NCBI RefSeq assembly: GCF_014653945.1
Contig: NZ_BNAU01000002.1
Location: forward strand, 987,914-1,051,913
From: Amycolatopsis deserti
Lineage (GTDB): Bacteria > Actinomycetota > Actinomycetes > Mycobacteriales > Pseudonocardiaceae
Reading direction: 5' to 3'
DNA length: 64,000 nucleotides
Part shown: piece after piece, positions 42,001 through 48,367 of the stretch
Numbering within the stretch: position 1 is the stretch's first letter
How the letters are laid out: the number at the start of each line of letters is the position of its first letter
Notes under the pieces: model-generated
Told to the model about the DNA's origin: nothing
Database searches by the model: none
What the model saw: only the letters and a program-made list of their open reading frames with translations
Program-made: the position numbers and the translations under genes

Positions 42001-42575
42001 AACCGGACGGCACGCTGCACAGCGCGGGCGGCATGGGCATGCTGTGGTACTCCGGCAAGGCGTTCGGCGACTTCTCGGTGCGGCTGCAGTTCCGGGACGT
42101 GGCACCGGCCGGTGACCGGGCCAACAGCGGGGTGTTCACGCGGTTCCCCGATCCACGCATCCCGCTGGAGCAACGCCCGCCGGGCAGCTGCGGCACGGTC
42201 GGCTCGGCACGGACCTCGCAGGCGTGGGTCGCGATCTACTGTGGACAGGAGATCCAGATCAACGACAACACCGCGGGCGACGTGCAGAAGACCGGTTCGG
42301 TCTACAACTTCTCGCAGGTGGGCCTGGACCGGGCGATGCCGACGCCGAAGGGCGTGTGGAACGACTACGAGGTGCGGGTGACCGGCCAGCACTACACGAT
42401 CATCCGCAACGGCGTGGTGATCAACGAGTTCGACAACACGCCCGGCAAGCAGTCCTCGCGCGCCGGTGACCCGCCGACCGATCTGCGGCAGTTCTTCACC
42501 GGCTTCATCGGGCTGCAGAACCACAGCGACCGCGACGTGATCGAGTTCCGCAACATCCGGGTGCGGCAGCTGTAA
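39021..42575 (+). CDS. Exported four-domain protein: ThuA, PQQ-type sugar dehydrogenase, PKD, DUF1080
   Basis: 1184 residues with an N-terminal signal region (about 1-41, arginine-rich before LVLLTAVPVLPALAAPAP). Domains in order: ThuA-like (55-270; VLVFHGPSDRQ, FVGVHDAA, HPVSWCRDYSGGRSFYTGMG), a soluble PQQ glucose/sorbosone dehydrogenase propeller (285-815; GEPHGLTITPDGKVFYIG, HSCCHAGGGMAFDDAGNLYI, YVMGVRNIARLAID), PKD (832-886; WRWDFGDGTTS), and DUF1080 (970-1184; YEWLFDGTSTAGW, NSGVFTRFPDPR), the 3-keto-glycoside hydrolase-type lectin-like fold. It likely oxidises an extracellular sugar. PQQ synthesis genes are not in the window. Confidence 0.88.
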   Translation: MRHRRVLEPNRSRRRFRRVLAQLCGLVLLTAVPVLPALAAPAPVPQQQQQAPEPIRVLVFHGPSDRQADPVNTAAAAIQELGRTGGFQADVAADPAAFTPANLARYRGVVFLSANSVTLSAAQEDALKAFVAAGNGFVGVHDAARAQSTSDWFTGLIGTRPATSPDTVQQAVVDVTDRQHPANAGLPLNWTRSDQWLNWSPNPVGQVHTIAQVEEWKYQPGQGANGAFHPVSWCRDYSGGRSFYTGMGRTVESYTTDQLFRGHLLGAIRWTTGMVRGDCKATIASNYTVERLTKPNTAGQLDQIGEPHGLTITPDGKVFYIGKAACPSGPIVDWNDPNVGLGCGTIHQWDPKTKQVKLLTTLPVMGNRGSGDELVKNEEGLVGMTLDPNFARNGWFYVYWMPHSSIDREKRIGQRTVSRFTYDAARQTIDQATRKDLLQWPAQIHSCCHAGGGMAFDDAGNLYIGVGDNNSSGGSDGYSGNNWTADYQGVSFQDARRTSGNTNDLNGKILRIHPEPDGTYTIPPGNLFTGAEEGGGKTRPEIYVMGVRNIARLAIDRQHDWLTAGWVGPDAGAPNPELGPAKYETATVITSAGNQGWPYCMGNRQPYRDRSNTDASVLTGWYDCDNLKNTSPRNTGLVDIPPARDNAIWYSPQGGGPVYPARADGSGIPSYVQSEATYTEPYLKGGGQAVMSGPTYHRAEVNTASGVAWPAYWEDKWFIGDESNGNNRIAVTLDPARVPAQGAPAFAEDLRQIIKGGGGDTGLQSWMDAKFGPDGALYLLDYAGGFFSLDPNQKLLRITYHGGAATPAPTAATVGTTTQAGPMTMAFNGAKAGGVAWRWDFGDGTTSTEANPKHTYLRGGTYYATLEVTYADGEKATANLPVTVSCPAPDARQKVWLLDSETAVPNRNIGLGCTINDLVDDERPWASHDAFTTYVTDLAAKLRGFGLLSDKEANQLTRAASASPVGRSTAYEWLFDGTSTAGWSQAPDGRFDLQPDGTLHSAGGMGMLWYSGKAFGDFSVRLQFRDVAPAGDRANSGVFTRFPDPRIPLEQRPPGSCGTVGSARTSQAWVAIYCGQEIQINDNTAGDVQKTGSVYNFSQVGLDRAMPTPKGVWNDYEVRVTGQHYTIIRNGVVINEFDNTPGKQSSRAGDPPTDLRQFFTGFIGLQNHSDRDVIEFRNIRVRQL

Positions 42576-42589
42576 GCAACTCCCGTTTC

Positions 42590-42622
42590 CCCGGTGGCGC
42601 CGCCGCGTGCGGCGCCACCGGG
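42590..42622 (+). terminator. Perfect hairpin between the ThuA protein and cupredoxin genes
   Basis: CCCGGTGGCGCCGC (42590-42603) pairs fully with GCGGCGCCACCGGG (42609-42622) around CGCGT. It fills most of the 68-base gap and lacks a T run, so it may reduce rather than stop read-through, or protect the upstream message. Confidence 0.5.
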
Positions 42623-42643
42623 CTCCACCCTGCGAGGAAACCC

Positions 42644-44239
42644 ATGAGAATTCTGCGTGGCGCGCTGGTGGCCGCGACGGCGGGACTGTGCCTGCTCACC
42701 GGCACGACCACCGCCGCGATCGCCGAGCCGGTGCCGATCACCGCGGCGGCGGAGCAGGTGCTGACCTGGACCGCCGACGACAGCATGACCTCCTACGCCT
42801 CGGCACCGGCGACGGCGGTGGCGGGCACGGCGACCATCGTGTTCGAAAACAGCACGGAGACCGGCAACACCACCGGCATGACCCACACCCTGACCTTCGA
42901 CACCTCGACGCCGGGCTACAACCACGACGTCGACCTCAACATCACCGCGAGCCCGCTGGACGCCCAGCACGGGCTGCACCAGGCGCAGGTGACCCTCACC
43001 CCGGGCAAGTACCGCTACTACTGCGCGATGCCCGGGCACACGATGAGCGGCGAGCTGATCGTCACCGAGAGCGGTGAGCAGGACACCACGCCACCCGAGG
43101 TGACCGCGACCGTCGACGGCACCACCGACCCCGACGGCAACTACGTCGGCACGGCAACGCTGACGCTGACCGCGACTGACGACAGCTCCGGAGTGGACGC
43201 CGTCGAGTACACCCTCGACGACGACACCTACCGCCCTTACAGCGGCCCGGTCACGATCACCACGCCGGGCGCGCACACCGTGCACTACCGCGCCACCGAC
43301 AAGGCGGGCAACGCGAGCGACCCGAAGACGCTGGTGGTCAACGTCGTGCAGCCCAACGACGACACCACCGCGCCGCAGGTGACCGCGAGCGTCGCGGGTG
43401 AGCGCAACGACGCCGGGAACTACGCGGGCAGCGCCACCGTGACGCTCACCGCGACCGACGCCGAATCCGGCGTGGCGAAGATCGAGTACACAATGGATGG
43501 TGGCGCGTACGCCACCTACAGCCAGCCGGTCGTCCTGGGCACGGGAACCCACACGCTGACCTACCGCGCCACCGACAAGGCCGGCAACACCAGCGAGCCG
43601 AAGACCGTGACGGTGACGGTGGACCCGCTCGGCGACGTCACGGCGCCGTACGTGACAGCCGACCTGGACGGCGAGCTGAACACCGAGGGTTCCTACGCCG
43701 GCAAGGCCACGCTCGTCCTGGCCGCCACCGACACCGAATCCGGGATCGCCTCGATCGAGTACGACCTGGACGGCGCCGGGTTCGTCCGCTACGGCCAGCC
43801 GGTGACCATCACCGCGGTCGGCACGCACATGCTGCACTACCGCGCGACCGACCGGGCCGGCAACACCAGCGCGGTGCAGATGCTGTCGTTCACCATCGCC
43901 GAAGCCGGTGACGTGACCGCGCCGGTGGTGTCCGTGCAGCTGTCCGGGGCGCAGAACTGGTCGTGGGACTACGTGGGCCCGGTGACGGTCACGCTGTCCG
44001 CCACGGACGAGGCCTCGGGTGTCGCGCGCATCCAGTACTCGCTGGACGGCAACGTGTTCACCCGCTACCGCAAGCCGTTCGTCGTCGACCACGTCGGCAC
44101 CCACACGATCCGCTACCGCGCCACCGACGAGGCCGGCAACACCAGCGAGATCGGCAGCGTCACGTTCACCGTGGTGTCGTCGACCGGCCCCTCGAAGCAG
44201 GAGCGGCAGCCGAACCCGGCGTTCGAACGCATGGTGTGA
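42644..44239 (+). CDS. Secreted cupredoxin with four Ig-like repeats
   Basis: 531 residues. A Sec signal (1-28) leads to a cupredoxin domain (35-145) with type 1 copper ligands: His near 80 in GMTHTLTFDT and Cys 126, His 131, Met 133 in YYCAMPGHTM. Four repeats of about 93 residues follow (148-240, 242-337, 338-432, 433-520), each with VTLTATDxxSGV and HTxxYRATDKAGN patterns of bacterial Ig-like/OmpL47 modules. A copper electron carrier held away from the membrane or on a polymer by the repeats is the natural reading. ATG 42644; the laccase gene follows 27 bases on. Confidence 0.88.
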   Translation: MRILRGALVAATAGLCLLTGTTTAAIAEPVPITAAAEQVLTWTADDSMTSYASAPATAVAGTATIVFENSTETGNTTGMTHTLTFDTSTPGYNHDVDLNITASPLDAQHGLHQAQVTLTPGKYRYYCAMPGHTMSGELIVTESGEQDTTPPEVTATVDGTTDPDGNYVGTATLTLTATDDSSGVDAVEYTLDDDTYRPYSGPVTITTPGAHTVHYRATDKAGNASDPKTLVVNVVQPNDDTTAPQVTASVAGERNDAGNYAGSATVTLTATDAESGVAKIEYTMDGGAYATYSQPVVLGTGTHTLTYRATDKAGNTSEPKTVTVTVDPLGDVTAPYVTADLDGELNTEGSYAGKATLVLAATDTESGIASIEYDLDGAGFVRYGQPVTITAVGTHMLHYRATDRAGNTSAVQMLSFTIAEAGDVTAPVVSVQLSGAQNWSWDYVGPVTVTLSATDEASGVARIQYSLDGNVFTRYRKPFVVDHVGTHTIRYRATDEAGNTSEIGSVTFTVVSSTGPSKQERQPNPAFERMV

Positions 44240-44266
44240 CTCCTCCCTTTCACGAAAGGACCACTC

Positions 44267-45187
44267 ATGGCCAAGATGACGCGGCGCGCCGTGCTCGGCA
44301 CCGCGGCGGCCGGGCTGGCCGCGTCGGTGCCCGGCGTCGCGGCGGCGGCACCGGTGCGGGCGGCGGGCACGACCCGGCGGATCACGATGTACGCCGAGAA
44401 GATCTCCGACGAGCTGTACGGCTACGGCCTCGCGCCCGGCGGGGCGACCGTGCCGGGACCGGTGCTGGAGATGTGGGAGGGCGACACCCTCGAGATCGAC
44501 CTGGTCAACACCACCGACCGGGTGCTGTCGCTGCACCCGCACGGCGTCGACTACGACGTGAACTCCGACGGCACGCTGATGAACGGATCCGCGGTGATGC
44601 CGGGCCAGACGCGGCGCTACACCTGGCGCAGCCATGTGGGTTACCGCCGGGCGGACGGGTCGTGGGCCGAGGGCACGGCCGGTTACTGGCACTACCACGA
44701 CCACGCGATGGGCACCGAGCACGGCACCGAGGGTGTGCTCAAGGGCCTGTACGGGGCGCTGGTGGTGCGGCGGCAGGGCGATCTGCTGCCGAAACGGCAG
44801 TTCACCGTGGTGTTCAACGACATGACGATCAACAACCGGTCGCACCACGACGCGCCGACGTTCGAGGCGAACCTCGGCGAGCGCGTGGAGTGGATCGCGA
44901 TCGGGCACGGCAGCAACTTCCACACCTTCCACCTGCACGGGCACCGCTGGCTGGACAACCGCACCGGCACGCGGACCAGCGAGTACGACCCGAGCCCGCT
45001 GATCGACATCAAGGACCTCAACCCCGGGGTGTCGTTCGGGTTCCAGGTGATCGCCGGTGAGGGGGTCGGGCCGGGGATGTGGATGTACCACTGCCACGTC
45101 CAGAACCACTCGGACATGGGGATGGCCGGGATGTTCCTGGTGCGCAACGCCGACGGCACGATGCCGGCCGGTGTCCACGAGCACTGA
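44267..45187 (+). CDS. Small two-domain laccase (multicopper oxidase), Tat-exported
   Basis: 306 residues with a Tat signal ([20 protein letters not shown]) and two cupredoxin domains. All copper motifs are present: [24 protein letters not shown] and [12 protein letters not shown] (T1 Cys and Met in the last). The size matches actinomycete small laccases that work as trimers and reduce oxygen to water. In this operon it would be the terminal oxidase for electrons from the sugar dehydrogenase through the cupredoxin; that path is inference. Its substrate range could also be phenolic. ATG 44267 after AAAGGA. Confidence 0.92.
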   Translation: MAKMTRRAVLGTAAAGLAASVPGVAAAAPVRAAGTTRRITMYAEKISDELYGYGLAPGGATVPGPVLEMWEGDTLEIDLVNTTDRVLSLHPHGVDYDVNSDGTLMNGSAVMPGQTRRYTWRSHVGYRRADGSWAEGTAGYWHYHDHAMGTEHGTEGVLKGLYGALVVRRQGDLLPKRQFTVVFNDMTINNRSHHDAPTFEANLGERVEWIAIGHGSNFHTFHLHGHRWLDNRTGTRTSEYDPSPLIDIKDLNPGVSFGFQVIAGEGVGPGMWMYHCHVQNHSDMGMAGMFLVRNADGTMPAGVHEH

Positions 45188-45208
45188 TTTTCTGGGAAGG
45201 AGAGCGGC

Positions 45209-46111
45209 ATGTGTGGTGGTGTGCCCGTCGTCGTCGACCGGCGGCGGTTCCTGAAGGGTGTGGCGGCGACAGCGGCCGGGGTGGCGGCGGTGGGGGTGCC
45301 CGCGACGGCGGCCGCCTCGCCGGGGCGGCGGATTCCGAACAGCCGGATCGGGCTGCAGATGTACTCGGTGCGGGACGCGTTCATGTCCCAGCCGGAGGCG
45401 GTGCTGCGGGCGCTGGCCCGGGCCGGGTACCGGAACCTGGAGTTCGCCGGGTTCCCGGGCGGAACCGATCCGGCGCACGCGCGGGAGGTCCGGCCGCTGC
45501 TGGACAAGTACGGCCTGCGGGCGGTGTCGAGTCACCACGGGTACGCGGAGTTCCTCGACGACGCGCGGCTGGGTGAGCTGATCGAGATGGCGCGGATCCT
45601 GGGGCAGCGCTACATCGTGTGCCCCGGCGGGGTGCCGGACACGGCGGAGGGGTTCGCCGAGGCCGGTCCGGCGTTCAACCGGGCCGGCGAGCGGATCCGG
45701 CGGGCGGGGATGAAGCTGGGGTACCACAACCACACCAGCGAGTTCACCGGCCACGGCCCCGACGGGCGGAGCTTCTACCAGATCCTGCTGGACGGTTCGG
45801 ATCCCGAGTTGCTGTACCTGGAGCTGGACATGGGGTGGTCGTCGGCGGCCGGGCTGAGCGCGCAGGAGAACGTCGAGCTGATCCGGGCGAACCGCGGGCG
45901 GATGCTGCTGGCGCACGTGAAGGACCTGGACGCTTCCGGCAACCTGGCGGACCTGGGCACCGGGGTGGTCGACTACCGCACCATCCTCAGCGGCGCGACG
46001 CGGCTGGGAATGCGCGAGTTCATCATCGAGAACGACGACCAGAGCAACCCGCTGACCGATTCGCGGGCCGACCGGATGCACGACTACCTGGCCGCGCTAC
46101 AGCTGCGGTAG
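45209..46111 (+). CDS. Tat-exported sugar phosphate isomerase/epimerase-like protein
   Basis: 300 residues with a Tat signal (DRRRFLKGVAATAAGVAAVG) and the AP-endonuclease-2-like TIM barrel of sugar isomerases: GLQMYSVRDAFMSQPEAVLR, SSHHGYAE, YHNHTSEF, LDMGWSS, HVKDLD and the ligand Glu in FIIENDD, so the metal-site residues are complete. Exported members of this family are known beside 3-keto-glycoside-processing genes, where some act on keto-glycosides. ATG 45209 follows GGAAGGAGAG. Last gene of the cluster. It would act on the product of the secreted dehydrogenase; this is inferred. Confidence 0.88.
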   Translation: MCGGVPVVVDRRRFLKGVAATAAGVAAVGVPATAAASPGRRIPNSRIGLQMYSVRDAFMSQPEAVLRALARAGYRNLEFAGFPGGTDPAHAREVRPLLDKYGLRAVSSHHGYAEFLDDARLGELIEMARILGQRYIVCPGGVPDTAEGFAEAGPAFNRAGERIRRAGMKLGYHNHTSEFTGHGPDGRSFYQILLDGSDPELLYLELDMGWSSAAGLSAQENVELIRANRGRMLLAHVKDLDASGNLADLGTGVVDYRTILSGATRLGMREFIIENDDQSNPLTDSRADRMHDYLAALQLR

Positions 46112-46286
46112 GGGGCCGGCCGGCGGCGCGCGGGGAGCACCCGCGCGCCGCCGCACCCACTACCCGGATTTGCAGCTGCACCAGGTGCGCGAGCACCCCA
46201 CCCACGCACCCCTTGGCCTCCCCACCCACCACTCCCCCGCTGCGGCGCCCCATGCGCCCCGGCGGCGCAGCCTCCCGGGCGCGCGG

Positions 46287-46532
46287 TCAAATCGCCCCGC
46301 GCCGAACGGCCCACACCACGGCCTGGATGGGCGTCGCCACGCCGAGGCGGTCGCAGACCGCCCTGATGCGTCGTCGTACGGTTCGCCCGGACAGGCCCAC
46401 CCGCTCGGCCACCTCCTCCGGCGACAGCCCCTCCGCGAGCAGCCCCAGCAGCACCAGGTCGCCGCGGGGCAGGTCGGTCACCTCTCCCACCAAGCGATCG
46501 TCATTCGCGCGGCCACGGTGGGTCAATGACAC
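46287..46532 (-). CDS. Single-domain LuxR-type HTH protein (right of the copper/sugar cluster)
   Basis: 81 residues: LVLLGLLAEGLSPEEVAERV, then GLSGRTVRRRIRAVCDRLGV and ATPIQAVVWAVRR. It is the paralogue of the 74-residue protein at 38755 and, like it, lacks any receiver or ligand domain. It is on the opposite strand, facing the cluster. The start is taken as GTG 46532. Its upstream region (46533-46548) is the stop region of the next gene, so its promoter may lie within that gene. Confidence 0.8.
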   Translation of the reverse strand: MSLTHRGRANDDRLVGEVTDLPRGDLVLLGLLAEGLSPEEVAERVGLSGRTVRRRIRAVCDRLGVATPIQAVVWAVRRGAI

Positions 46533-46548
46533 AACAGGACAAGCTGGT

Positions 46549-47013
46549 TCAGACCGCGGCCGCGAGGTCGAGCCGGTCCCACCCGCCGGTCGGCAGCGGC
46601 CGGACGTCGCGCACCCAGTCCGCGAGCAGGTAAGGCAGGCACACCTGCACCGGCTCGCGCTCGGCGGGCCCCGGCTCCCACGCGCACTCGCGGCCCTCCA
46701 GCGACGCGGCGAGGAAGTCGTTCCACCGCCCGTAGTCCGAGGCCACGGCGAGGTGCTCCGGCGCGTCGAACTCGACCGTCGCGAACCCGCGGCTCAGCTC
46801 GTGCTCGGCGTCGAAGAGGGATATCGCGTCGATCAGCCGCAGCTCACCACGCCACGCCCAGACCGGCGGCCGCCCGCCGGTGTCCACCCCCGCGCGTGCC
46901 ATGGCCTCGACCATCGCCCGGTAGGGCACCACCAACGAGGCCGGAACACGATCCCAGTCGCCGAGAAGGTCGCCGGTCACCCGGGACAACGGCTGAAAAG
47001 TACGCAAGAGCAC
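46549..47013 (-). CDS. Hypothetical protein, DUF3841-like
   Basis: 154 residues. The central PPVWAWRGELRLIDAIS and the pattern FATVEFDAPEHLAVASDYGR then WNDFLA recall DUF3841 proteins, which have no firm function. No signal peptide or membrane helix. It lies 16 bases upstream of the LuxR-type gene on the same strand, so they may be co-transcribed. The family call is tentative. Confidence 0.5.
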   Translation of the reverse strand: MLLRTFQPLSRVTGDLLGDWDRVPASLVVPYRAMVEAMARAGVDTGGRPPVWAWRGELRLIDAISLFDAEHELSRGFATVEFDAPEHLAVASDYGRWNDFLAASLEGRECAWEPGPAEREPVQVCLPYLLADWVRDVRPLPTGGWDRLDLAAAV

Positions 47014-47099
47014 GATCAGCCAGGCTAGCCACGATCACCCCGCGCGCACCTCCGGGAATTCCCCGGAACCGCCGAGCAGCTGAACCACCACGTCACTCG

Positions 47100-47660
47100 A
47101 ACGCCCCCGCTGCCGCGACTCCCGGCCCGGCCAGCGTGCCGACTCGCCCACGCCGCCGAGCTCGCACAGCCTCAAACTCCCGGACGCGACCGCGCACCGC
47201 CTTCACCGCGCCACGCCGCCGTCCGACCAGCGCCCACGCCGCCCCAAAACTCCCGGGCGCGCCGGCGCGCCAGCCCCAGCGCTCCGTGCCCACGCAACCG
47301 TCCGCCCCCCCCCGGCCGGCCACGGCCAGCGCAGCCGCAACCTCCCAGCCCGACCGGCGCGCCAGCCCCACCGCTCCGTGCCCACGCCACCGCCCGGCGC
47401 CCCGGCCGGCCACGGCCAGCGCAGCCGCAACCTCCCAGCCCGACCGGCGCCAGCCGCACCGCTCCGCGCCCACACCGCCGTCCAGCCACCCACCGGCCCA
47501 CGCTCGCACAGCCTCAAACTCCCGGGCGCACCAGCCCCAGCGCTCCGTGCCCACGCAACCGTCCGCCCCCCGGCCGGCCAACGCTCGCGCAGCCGCAACC
47601 TCCCAGCCCGACCGGCGCCAACTCCACGCCCCGCGCACGCAACCGCCCGGCCCCCCGGCC
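47100..47660. repeat. GC-rich tandem array downstream of the small membrane protein gene
   Basis: About seven degenerate units with a period of roughly 80-90 bases. The best pair are the identical 50-base blocks beginning at 47311 and 47401 (CCCGGCCGGCCACGGCCAGC, then GCAGCCGCAACCTCCCAG), exactly 90 bases apart. Further units open near 47145, 47225, 47491 and 47570. The 3' end of the gene at 47664 (AGCTACGCCTGCGTAGCCTT, then CGGCTCCCGGG) has the same sequence framework as the units. No gene is supported; frames through the array are repeat text. Confidence 0.75.
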
Positions 47661-47663
47661 GAG

Positions 47664-47906
47664 CTACGCCTGCGTAGCCTTCGGCTCCCGGGCCCGGTGC
47701 CCGTTGGGCCCGCCGTGCGAGCGCCCGAACGGCAGCCGCTCCCCCACCTTCTCGCCGACCTTGGCCCGTACGACGCCGGCCGCGCCCTGGACAGCCGGGT
47801 GGTCGGCGACCGCCCGGTAGGTCCGCACGATCTGCTCGTACCGCGCACGGCCCGCCCGCGCCCCGAGCACGTACCCGACGGCCGCGCCGAGCAGGAAAGT
47901 CTTCAT
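47664..47906 (-). CDS. Small YtxH-like membrane-associated protein
   Basis: 80 residues. The N-terminal segment KTFLLGAAVGYVLGARAGRA is a glycine-rich helix with GxxxGxxxG spacing like YtxH/DUF883 proteins, then a charged helix (YEQIVRTYRAVADHPAVQGA) and a basic tail. Likely a membrane-associated stress protein; not firmly classified. ATG 47906 follows AGGAGG. Its last codons are echoed in the array downstream. Confidence 0.65.
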   Translation of the reverse strand: MKTFLLGAAVGYVLGARAGRARYEQIVRTYRAVADHPAVQGAAGVVRAKVGEKVGERLPFGRSHGGPNGHRAREPKATQA

Positions 47907-47976
47907 GCCCGCCTCCTGGTGTCTCCGGCTCGATCACACATTGTCCCCCAACCCCCGGGAAACTGCCGGGGGGTGC

Positions 47977-48007
47977 TTGCAGAGCGCGATCGCCCATGAG
48001 CTAGAGT
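47977..48007 (+). promoter_or_regulatory. Candidate promoter of the tRNA-Asn gene
   Basis: TTGCAG (47977-47982) and TAGAGT (48002-48007) with 19 bases between. The -10 ends 42 bases before the tRNA. The spacing is a little long. Confidence 0.4.
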
Positions 48008-48049
48008 TCTCTCCCGTCAGCCCGGAGCGATCCGGGCAGGCCAGAGCGT

Positions 48050-48123
<74 letters not shown>

Positions 48124-48133
48124 AGCGCAAACA

Positions 48134-48162
48134 GGGCCCCGGAGATCATCCGGGGCCCTTTT
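48134..48162 (+). terminator. Rho-independent terminator after tRNA-Asn
   Basis: Stem GGGCCCCGGA (48134-48143) with TCCGGGGCCC (48149-48158), a five-base loop and TTTT after it. It may also serve the integrase remnant from the other strand. Confidence 0.85.
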
Positions 48163-48179
48163 GACATCCAGGGGTGACA

Positions 48180-48290
48180 TCAGTTCCCCGCGGCCAGCTG
48201 GTTCATCCGCTCGACCCTAGAGCAAATCGTGACCGTAGGTGGTCGTGATCGAGGCATGGCTGAGCTGCTCCGCACCCCACGGTTCGCTGC
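48180..48290 (-). pseudogene. 3' remnant of a tyrosine integrase gene
   Basis: Just inside the left repeat, the minus strand reads AEQLSHASITTTYGHDLL (48268 to 48220), the HASxxTTxxxYGH box with the catalytic-tyrosine region of phage-type integrases, apart from three missing residues before YGH. A frameshift follows, after which another frame reads RVERMNQLAAGN and TGA (48218-48180), the usual tail of these enzymes. The orientation, with the 3' end facing the tRNA, is the standard one. The rest of the gene is gone; coordinates at the 5' side are approximate. Confidence 0.7.
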
Positions 48291-48367
48291 CCCCGCCCCG
48301 AGCCAATGTGGCACAAGTCATACACACTGGCCGACGCTCGCTCTCCGTAACCTCTCGGTACGGGGAC

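Noticed and set aside
42392-46081. 1229-codon open frame on the minus strand
   Set aside because: It is antisense to the laccase, cupredoxin and isomerase genes; it is Arg/Val/His-rich, lacks motifs, and results from GC-biased codons.
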